A stretch of DNA of 20,548 bases from an uncultured Flavobacteriia bacterium. Lineage in GTDB: Bacteria > Bacteroidota > Bacteroidia > Flavobacteriales_D > Crocinitomicaceae. Made by a program: the position numbers and the translations under genes. Of the stretch, positions 15,801 to 20,548 are shown piece after piece. The stretch's first letter is position 1. Every line of letters starts with the position of its first letter. Where the stretch lies: the NCBI GenBank assembly GCA_903928365.1, contig CAIYQV010000174.1:1-20548 (forward strand), written 5' to 3'. The notes below the pieces were generated by a model. That model was not told the DNA's origin, did no database searches, and was given only the letters and a program-made list of their open reading frames with translations.

Positions 15801-16191
15801 TGGCTCGGATCAACTCAAGATTCCCCGTTTGTGCATGCAGACTATCATTCAACTGAAGAGTATTTCGCAGTCTGTCGGAAATCTCGGGAAAAAAAGAACC
15901 TATGATATCCGAAGCCTGATACCGATCGATGCGTTTACCAAATGAATAGAGTTTGGACAAAGGAATAAGCAGATACGTGATCAAAAGATAGACGTTCACT
16001 CCTATAAAGGAGAAGAATAAAAACGCCCTCGTTACAGACCCAAATCGTCCAAAATATTCAAGAGTCGTTGTGAACAGATAAGACACCAAAAAAAACAGGG
16101 TAAAGAGCAACGCTCCTTTCACGATTTGGTTCTTGTAGAACTTTCGGATAAAGGCATCTATTTGTGCTATCAAACGTTCGTATGCGCTCAT
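12835..16191 (-). CDS. Large membrane coiled-coil protein (DUF4175 family)
   Basis: A 1118-residue protein with two N-terminal membrane helices (about 24-46 and 56-78) and a third at about 157-176. A beta-rich, presumably periplasmic section follows (about 185-490, including SEGVRFFTGRVSDDYGLNTL). Next is a very long Lys/Glu/Gln-rich coiled coil (about 500-790), with repeated patterns such as LLEDLEKLMQQ and MKKQLDRSLEML. A Gln/Met-rich stretch (QSMQQQMQQSMMQGQG) and a Gly/Pro/Asn/Lys-rich linker (about 930-990) precede a helical C-terminus (VFRKYYKDKANEYFNQQ). This layout matches the DUF4175 family widespread in Bacteroidota, whose function is not known. It heads the cluster with the RsbW-like ATPase, ybeY and mnmG. 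Confidence 0.8.
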   Translation of the reverse strand: MSAYERLIAQIDAFIRKFYKNQIVKGALLFTLFFLVSYLFTTTLEYFGRFGSVTRAFLFFSFIGVNVYLLITYLLIPLSKLYSFGKRIDRYQASDIIGSFFPEISDRLRNTLQLNDSLHAQTGNLELIRASVLQRSNNLNVIPFSNAIDIKKNRKYARYLIPLFVLFVVIGVAAPELFREGTTRVVNYSEEYKPVAPFTFDLVSDMLDIEEGEDLPVKVTMKGRDLPDQVYLISENGKFLMTRTDRNTFSGTIKKPSNSGTFRFEANTFSSSDFPFKVYGKSAIGRLQAKLHYPTYLGRTDEIIENAGDMTVPEGTVIDWSLKTKNTKRVDFVFNGQKESFTTEGFKSTKKVLQNASISIRMLNRFRPRVDSTRITLEVLKDAYPGIQMEEMQDSVSEGVRFFTGRVSDDYGLNTLSFVYTVISEKGSRRVNRIPVRKVTGLEMPFDFAVDFRREEVQLNDRIEYYFVVSDNDGVNGSKSTKSQVYTYKLPGLDELNDKRQEDQEKTKEDLSDLLKRTQQFQKNIEKLKKDVLNSKSNDWNKLNKVEQLKDEQKNILESLQQMQQQMDKSVEEKNQLSEMDKELLEKQEMIDKLLEELMDDELKKLLEDLEKLMQQNDKEQLKDKLEDLEQNSEDMKKQLDRSLEMLKRLQVNEKIDDIEKELKELSEDQNKLKNEINEDKLSEEKAKENQEKLNEKFKELQEDLKELNELNKSLEDPMELGDTQPKEQKISDEMQEASEKMGQNKSKKAAENQGNASKQMKELAEQLDMMQQMANQQQQEEDINSLRNILESLMTLSFDQETVMQRFTKVSDSDPAYRRYGRKQRMIMDETSPVRDSLMALAKRQPKIASFVDKELNTIKENQELALEDIDEHRKRDLGIHQQSVMTSYNNLALLLNESLQSMQQQMQQSMMQGQGSCSKPGGNGKPKSGNSMSTGDMKQMLKKQLEQMQKGPNPNGNKPGEKPGQKQGEGGGGMPGLGNKEIAKMAAEQTAIRQRLEQLRNEMNKEGTGKGNQLNPLIKELEQQEKDLVNKMFTNETLKRQKDILTRLLESEKALMERGFEEKRESQSGKNENYGNQIRFDEYNKQKLRQIELLRSVDPVFRKYYKDKANEYFNQQ

Positions 16192-16319
16192 TACTTTCTC
16201 TGTAACTGACTAAGTTAATACATCCTTCCTAAAACGCAGAAACGTTTTCAGCGTAACAACATACAACTAATGTTAAAACGGGTTCACTTGGTGCGACCAT
16301 CTTAGTCGTCCAAACTACT

Positions 16320-16327
16320 TATCTTTG
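16320..16327 (+). promoter_or_regulatory. -7 promoter element for gltX
   Basis: TATCTTTG matches TAnnTTTG and lies 16 bases before the gltX ATG. The nearest upstream TTG (16288-16290) is 29 bases away, too far for confidence in a -33 element. Confidence 0.5.
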
Positions 16328-16343
16328 CGCAAAATTCAGACTT

Positions 16344-17873
16344 ATGTCCAACAAACCAGTTCGTGTTCGTTTCGCACCATCTCCTACAGGACCATTACAC
16401 ATGGGTGGGGTGCGTACAGCTTTGTACAATTACCTTTTTGCTAAAAAAAACAAAGGAACGTTTCTGATACGCATTGAAGATACCGACCAAACACGCTTTG
16501 TTCCGGGTGCACAGGAATACATAATGGACGCGTTGGCATGGTGTGGAATTATGCCAACAGAAGGGCCGGGTATCGGTGGCGATTTTGGACCATACGTGCA
16601 AAGTGAGCGTAAAGAAATGTACCGTCCTTATGCTGAACAACTGGTGAAAGAGGATAAAGCGTACTATGCGTTTGATACCGCCGAAGAGCTAGATGAAATG
16701 CGTGAAAGAGCCAAGCAGATGGGAATGCCGAATTGGCAATACAACCACATTACACGTACGACACTAAAAAATTCATTGACCTTACCGCAAGATCAAGTAG
16801 ATGCATTAATCCAAAATGGCGCACCTTATGTCATCCGTATGAAAATGCCCCGAAATGAGGACATCCGTTTTGAGGATATTATTCGAGGATGGGTTGTGGT
16901 GAACACAAACAACCTGGATGATAAGGTTTTATTTAAAAGTGACGGCATGCCTACCTATCACCTGGCAAATATCGTTGATGATCATTTAATGGAGATCAGT
17001 CACGTAATACGTGGTGAAGAGTGGCTTCCGTCTGCACCGCTTCACGTGATGCTGTACAGAGCTTTTGGATGGGATGTTCCACAGTTTGCACATTTACCTT
17101 TGTTATTGCGACCTGATGGCAACGGAAAATTATCCAAGCGTGATGGAGATCGTCTTGGGTTCCCTGTTTTCCCAACAGACTGGACTACATCTGAAGGAGA
17201 ATTGTACTCAGGTTACCGCGAAAAAGGATATTATCCTGAGGCCTTTATCAATATGCTCGCTTTTCTTGGGTGGAACCCTGGTACGCCACAAGAGATCTTT
17301 TCTCTGGATGAACTTGCAGAAGCATTTACACTTGATCGTGTTTCAAAAGCAGGAGCGAAATTCGACCCGGACAAAACACGCTGGTTTCAACAGCAATATT
17401 TGCGTTCCAAGTCCAACGCTGAATTGGCGTCGCAATTGAAAGCTCAATTTCAGCGCGAAGAATCAGAGGAACAATTGGAGCAAGTCTGTGGCATGATGAA
17501 AGAGCGAGCCACTTTTATACAGGACATTCTCACAGAAGGAAATTATCTTTTTGAAAAGCCAACTGTTTATGATGAGCAAACCATTTCCAAAAAATGGAAA
17601 GAGGACAGTTCGGCATTGATGACAGAATGGACCGCTATTTTGGCATCCGTTAACGATTTTTCCCAGGAACCGATCGAAACTGCCTTCAAAGAATTCATTT
17701 CTTCTAAAAATTTGGGCATTGGTGCTGTATTGCCGTTATTCCGCTTGTTGGTCACTGGGACAGGCATGGGACCAAGCATGTTTGAAATTGCTCAATTCCT
17801 TGGTAAAGAGGAATGTATAGCTCGTTTAGAGGCGGGAATTAACGCTGTAGAAACACTAAAAACGAACGCGTGA
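16344..17873 (+). CDS. gltX: Glutamate--tRNA ligase
   Basis: GltX charges tRNA-Glu (and tRNA-Gln in organisms using the amidation route) with glutamate. The 509-residue class I synthetase has the N-terminal signature RFAPSPTGPLHMGG, where residues 18-21 (LHMG) replace the textbook HIGH motif in the usual GluRS way, and the KMSKS-equivalent KLSKR at 262-266. The catalytic core also shows FLIRIEDTDQTRF and VIRGEEWLPSAPLH. The C-terminal helical anticodon-binding region runs from about residue 350. No zinc-binding cysteine cluster is obvious. It shares a GTGA overlap with folB, so the two are translationally coupled. Whether it is discriminating or not cannot be told here. Confidence 0.97.
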   Translation: MSNKPVRVRFAPSPTGPLHMGGVRTALYNYLFAKKNKGTFLIRIEDTDQTRFVPGAQEYIMDALAWCGIMPTEGPGIGGDFGPYVQSERKEMYRPYAEQLVKEDKAYYAFDTAEELDEMRERAKQMGMPNWQYNHITRTTLKNSLTLPQDQVDALIQNGAPYVIRMKMPRNEDIRFEDIIRGWVVVNTNNLDDKVLFKSDGMPTYHLANIVDDHLMEISHVIRGEEWLPSAPLHVMLYRAFGWDVPQFAHLPLLLRPDGNGKLSKRDGDRLGFPVFPTDWTTSEGELYSGYREKGYYPEAFINMLAFLGWNPGTPQEIFSLDELAEAFTLDRVSKAGAKFDPDKTRWFQQQYLRSKSNAELASQLKAQFQREESEEQLEQVCGMMKERATFIQDILTEGNYLFEKPTVYDEQTISKKWKEDSSALMTEWTAILASVNDFSQEPIETAFKEFISSKNLGIGAVLPLFRLLVTGTGMGPSMFEIAQFLGKEECIARLEAGINAVETLKTNA

Positions 17874-18229
17874 AACACACGATCGAGGTCAATGGAATAA
17901 AACTTTACGCCTTTCACGGTTGCTTGCCCGAAGAGGAAAGAATAGGGGGGAACTACGTGGTTGATGTTATGTTAAATACAGACTTTTCCGAGGCAGCACT
18001 GCATGATACACTGCATCAAACAATTGATTATGTCGATGTGAACCGGATTGTTACTGAGGAAATGGCCCTCCGCTCAAAATTGATTGAACATGTAGGACAA
18101 CGTATCGTAAACCGATTACGATCTGAATTAGTCGGCATTACTCATCTAAAAGTGAAGGTTACTAAATTAACCCCACCTATTAATGGCGACGTGAACAATG
18201 TGGCCATTGTGATCGAAGAAACGATTTAG
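17870..18229 (+). CDS. folB: Dihydroneopterin aldolase
   Basis: FolB cleaves 7,8-dihydroneopterin to 6-hydroxymethyl-dihydropterin and glycolaldehyde in folate synthesis. The 119-residue protein has the normal length. It shows the FHGCLPEEERIGG signature near the N-terminus, Tyr54 in TIDYVDV, the LIEHVGQRI segment carrying the pterin-binding Glu, and a C-terminal VTKLTPPINGDV with the catalytic-type Lys. The start is GTG at 17870, overlapping the gltX stop (TGA 17871-17873). The stop codon overlaps the stop of the convergent T9SS gene by four bases, and no terminator hairpin lies between them. Confidence 0.94.
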   Translation: MKHTIEVNGIKLYAFHGCLPEEERIGGNYVVDVMLNTDFSEAALHDTLHQTIDYVDVNRIVTEEMALRSKLIEHVGQRIVNRLRSELVGITHLKVKVTKLTPPINGDVNNVAIVIEETI

Positions 18230-19554
18230 AGTTTAACGATCTTCTGATATTCACCAAGTGGAAGGTTTTCTTTATTGAGAATGACTACCTGATAGATTCC
18301 AGATTCAAGAGTGTCTAAATTTATTTCCCAAACACCATTATTATTCGGCTCTAATAGTGAATAAGAAAGAACTATTTTTCCATCGATGGAATAAATTTGG
18401 CATTCACTCTCGTTTCCTGATACATGTTGTTTTTTAATTTCTAGTTTATCATTCGTTGGATTCGGGTATAACGACCATTCGTTCGCAGGATTAGTGCAGT
18501 TTAAATAAATGGTATTAAACGTTTCCTTCTTACCATCGAAGTCGGTTTGAGACAACCTGTAATAGCCAGGACCCTTTCGATCATTAACAGACAAGGAATA
18601 ATTAAGTGTTTCCGTACTATTCCCTGCTGCGTCAATTACGGAAAACAAACCGAACTCCTCGCCATCTGTACTTTCCTCTATAGTGAAGAAATCATTGTTA
18701 ACCTCAGAAGCCGTGCTCCAAACAAGCGAAGGGTTTTCATTGTCACACTTACCATCAAAGGAAATAAGTTCAACAGGAAGAACCGTGCAACCCCCAATCG
18801 CAGTTAAGGTAACATTACCAATTGAAATATACTGTGCATCAGGACGCAGCGGACCAGAAAGATTGTAATATCCATTACTGCTCGTGCCATAAGCAGCTCT
18901 GTATTTTATTGTTATTGATTTCAAAGGGACTCCTGCAGGAGGAACAACTCTAACTGTTGTTGTTCCACATGTTGAACTAAAATAACTACCGGAAGAATAT
19001 GTCTCTGAGGTATTATTATGTCCTATAAACTTTAGCACACCAGAACCAGCCGTCCGTGTAACATTTGAGGATAAGGTAGAAGTTATTTGTCCTGCTGTGG
19101 TTCCCAAATTGTTCGTTGTTGCGGTTATTGTATTATTATTACCATCCTTTGCTGAGATTTCTAAGACATCTAAAAAAGTTCCGACGCTTTCGTTAGAATT
19201 CAAATCCTTTATCGTAAATGTTGCATAATTACATGTCCCATTTCCGCTAGGATTAAATGTGATCGTCACAGTGTAGTTAGCATTATCAGCACTGCTAATT
19301 CCTTGAAAAAATCCATTTAATGCTAAACTTCCACTTGTATAACAAGGGGTTCCCGGGTCTGTCGTAACATATTTAGGCGTGCCATCATTTTGGTTGGTGT
19401 TATTTTTAGTAACAACGACTCTCATATTGTTCGGTGCGGTTCCTGTATTGTAAGTTGATCCAATCGTTCCAGAACTATATCCAGAAAAGGATAGTGTTTG
19501 AGTGTTTACTCGAAAGACAACACTAATAAGAATTAAAAAGAGAATTCCCTTCAT
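18226..19554 (-). CDS. Secreted protein with T9SS C-terminal sorting domain
   Basis: A 442-residue exported protein. A signal peptide covers about residues 1-19 (MKGILFLILISVVFRVNTQ). Residues 20-260 are Asn/Thr/Ser/Gly-rich and beta-rich with no recognised catalytic motif. A VLPVELISFDGKC segment followed by WSTASEVNNDFFTIEES is a very common module just before T9SS sorting domains in Bacteroidota. The C-terminal part has the SLYPNPTNDKLEI start and the ESGIYQVVI core of the type A sorting domain, ending QKIVKL. It should be delivered to the cell surface or medium by the type IX system. A surface or adhesive role is likely, but nothing specific can be shown. The - strand gene is monocistronic. 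Confidence 0.85.
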   Translation of the reverse strand: MKGILFLILISVVFRVNTQTLSFSGYSSGTIGSTYNTGTAPNNMRVVVTKNNTNQNDGTPKYVTTDPGTPCYTSGSLALNGFFQGISSADNANYTVTITFNPSGNGTCNYATFTIKDLNSNESVGTFLDVLEISAKDGNNNTITATTNNLGTTAGQITSTLSSNVTRTAGSGVLKFIGHNNTSETYSSGSYFSSTCGTTTVRVVPPAGVPLKSITIKYRAAYGTSSNGYYNLSGPLRPDAQYISIGNVTLTAIGGCTVLPVELISFDGKCDNENPSLVWSTASEVNNDFFTIEESTDGEEFGLFSVIDAAGNSTETLNYSLSVNDRKGPGYYRLSQTDFDGKKETFNTIYLNCTNPANEWSLYPNPTNDKLEIKKQHVSGNESECQIYSIDGKIVLSYSLLEPNNNGVWEINLDTLESGIYQVVILNKENLPLGEYQKIVKL

Positions 19555-19574
19555 AGCACAGTTTGATTAGACTC

Positions 19575-19605
19575 CAAAGGTGGCACAATACGAAACACAT
19601 TTCAA
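19575..19605 (-). promoter_or_regulatory. Possible promoter for the T9SS gene
   Basis: On the - strand, TTG (19605-19603) and CACCTTTG (19582-19575) are separated by 20 bases, one mismatch from TAnnTTTG, and the -7 box lies 20 bases before the start codon. Confidence 0.4.
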
Positions 19606-19667
19606 GTGGGGCAGCCCCTCAAAAACAGCCAAAAACTCAATGAAATCGTATGTTTTTGTGGGTTTTT

Positions 19668-19696
19668 TTGTGCTCTCATAAAAATTAGTACATTTG
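19668..19696 (+). promoter_or_regulatory. Promoter for tRNA-Cys
   Basis: TTG at 19668-19670 (end of a T-rich run) and TACATTTG at 19689-19696 are separated by 18 bases and fit the Bacteroidota -33/-7 pattern. The mature tRNA begins 15 bases after the -7 box, leaving a short leader. Confidence 0.7.
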
Positions 19697-19710
19697 TGCA
19701 CCAGAAAAAA

Positions 19711-19781
19711 GGTCTCGTGGCCGAGCGGCTAGGCACCGGTCTGCAAAACCGTCTACAGCGGTTCGAATCCGCTCGAGACCT
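19711..19781 (+). tRNA. tRNA-Cys (anticodon GCA)
   Basis: The 71-base cloverleaf has a 7-base-pair acceptor stem, GGTCTCG (19711-19717) with CGAGACC (19774-19780). The D stem is GCC/GGC, the anticodon loop CTGCAAA (19741-19747) has GCA at 19743-19745, and the T arm is AGCGG-TTCGAAT-CCGCT (19757-19773). The discriminator base is T, as cysteinyl-tRNA synthetase requires. The outermost anticodon-stem pair is a C/T mismatch. CCA is not encoded. Confidence 0.97.
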
Positions 19782-19789
19782 CTGCGTTT

Positions 19790-19818
19790 CCCCCGGCATT
19801 TGTCGGGGGTTATTTTTT
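19790..19818 (+). terminator. Rho-independent terminator after tRNA-Cys
   Basis: A GC-rich stem CCCCCG (19790-19795) / CGGGGG (19804-19809), extendable by two more pairs around a 4-base loop, is followed by TTATTTTTT. It starts 9 bases after the tRNA and stops just before the start of the next gene. Confidence 0.92.
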
Positions 19819-19824
19819 AGCACT

Positions 19825-20547
19825 ATGTTGATCGGAGAAGATTTTGAAAAGATCCATATCACTGTTTTTGGGTTAGATATTTCAGAACCGAATGTGTTCT
19901 TGAGTGACCTTGTCATGGCACTTATCAGTTTGTATTGTGGTTGGAGATTATTCAAGGGCACCGGAAACTCTTCCTTTAAAAAATGGTGGATGGGCTTCTT
20001 TTTCCTCTTTGGAATCAGTTCATTGGCTGGGGGGTTCGGACATGCCTTGTACAGCTATTTTGGACATCTGGGAAAGTTATTTACCTGGGTAACCGGTATT
20101 GTTTCTATTTATATGATCGAACGAGGGATGATAGAAGCTTATGCCAACTCCCCTATTAAGACACGACTTAAGCTTTTTTCTATGATAAAACTGGTACTGT
20201 TATACCTGGTGTTTTTTGGGATTCTATTTTTTGGACCTATCGATCAAAAACCAAACTTACCCTTTCTTCCAATTGCCATCAACACGATTATTGGTGTTAG
20301 TTGGTTTGCAGGGGTTTATGCTTTTAAGCTCTCGAAGAGTTTACATAAGGATTTTAAATTCATTTTTACAGGGGTATTGATCATGTTGCCAAGTGCATTC
20401 TTTTTTTTGGGTAAGATCAATTTACATCCATGGATGGACAAGAACGATGTGTCACATGTCCTGTTAACTGCTGGCATCGTTTATTTCATGATCGGTGTAG
20501 AAAAGCTTTCTAACGGATCAGCTTTAACAAACTTGAACGCGAAATAA
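19825..20547 (+). CDS. Seven-helix integral membrane protein of unknown function
   Basis: A complete 240-residue protein from the ATG at 19825 to TAA at 20545-20547. The frame is open further upstream, but that part covers the tRNA and its terminator and is not coding. Seven hydrophobic segments are visible: VFLSDLVMALISLYCGWRLF, WWMGFFFLFGISSLAGGFGH, LFTWVTGIVSIYMIERGMIE, LFSMIKLVLLYLVFFGILFF, FLPIAINTIIGVSWFAGVYA, FKFIFTGVLIMLPSAFFFLG and VSHVLLTAGIVYFMIGVEKL. His residues at the end of helix 2 (FGHALYSYFGH) and before helix 7 (LHPWMDKNDVSHVLL) could form a membrane metal site, as in the CREST superfamily of ceramidases and PAQR proteins. That link rests on topology and histidine placement only. 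The gene begins 6 bases after the terminator, so it may rely on read-through from the tRNA promoter. Confidence 0.75.
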   Translation: MLIGEDFEKIHITVFGLDISEPNVFLSDLVMALISLYCGWRLFKGTGNSSFKKWWMGFFFLFGISSLAGGFGHALYSYFGHLGKLFTWVTGIVSIYMIERGMIEAYANSPIKTRLKLFSMIKLVLLYLVFFGILFFGPIDQKPNLPFLPIAINTIIGVSWFAGVYAFKLSKSLHKDFKFIFTGVLIMLPSAFFFLGKINLHPWMDKNDVSHVLLTAGIVYFMIGVEKLSNGSALTNLNAK

Positions 20548-20548
20548 C

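Noticed and set aside
16231..16248. Small hairpin AAAACG-N6-CGTTTT between the DUF4175-type gene and gltX
   Set aside because: The six-pair AT-rich stem is weak, has no T run and matches no known regulator site.
17039..17052. parS-like GCTTCACGTGATGC in gltX
   Set aside because: It matches the 14-base core at only 11 positions and is not a full palindrome. It is probably coding sequence by chance.
19606..19824. Upstream extension of the seven-helix protein
   Set aside because: This stretch contains the tRNA-Cys gene, its promoter and a strong terminator, so the open frame there is accidental.

Overview
The window looks like chromosomal DNA from a member of the Bacteroidota, most likely a flavobacterial lineage. 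Two secreted proteins end in type IX secretion (T9SS) sorting domains. Several genes are preceded by the Bacteroidota -7 box TAnnTTTG, with a TTG element upstream in three cases. IspG is the long three-domain form, and SdhB is the Bacteroidota type. Coding density is high and no gene-free stretch exceeds about 160 bases. There is no insertion sequence, prophage, CRISPR array or rRNA.

Left part (1-3642, + strand): the 3' end of sdhA, a small four-helix-bundle (S23/IVP family) gene, sdhB and a rho-independent terminator, then a separately promoted T9SS cargo protein with a PA domain, ending in a 26-base palindromic terminator. The small gene splits sdhA from sdhB and is bordered on both sides by degenerate 7-base repeats in inverted orientation. 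This is the best candidate for an unusual, mobile-like element in the window.

Middle left (3643-7899, - strand): read in the direction of transcription, a fatty-acid desaturase, a YjbR/MmcQ protein and an S4 RNA-binding (Hsp15-like) protein, then an ECF sigma factor, a single-pass membrane protein that is probably its anti-sigma factor, and an outer-membrane beta-barrel protein.

Centre (8055-16191): ispG (isoprenoid precursor synthesis) on the + strand converges on a - strand cluster, and the two share a bidirectional terminator. The cluster reads DUF4175-type membrane coiled-coil protein, RsbW-like ATPase, ybeY, mnmG. Three parS-type centromere sites bracket mnmG: two perfect 16-mers lie upstream and one 14-of-16 copy overlaps its stop codon. 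This suggests an origin-proximal chromosomal position, although no origin or dnaA is visible here.

Right part (16344-20548): gltX and folB are translationally coupled on the + strand, and folB overlaps tail-to-tail with a second T9SS cargo gene on the - strand. A tRNA-Cys(GCA) with its own promoter and terminator follows, then a complete gene for a seven-helix membrane protein of unknown function.

Most of the window is ordinary housekeeping DNA. The points worth a second look are the heptamer-flanked cassette inside the sdh operon, the parS trio around mnmG, an apparent missing iron-sulfur cysteine in SdhB, and the duplicated helical module in the putative anti-sigma factor.
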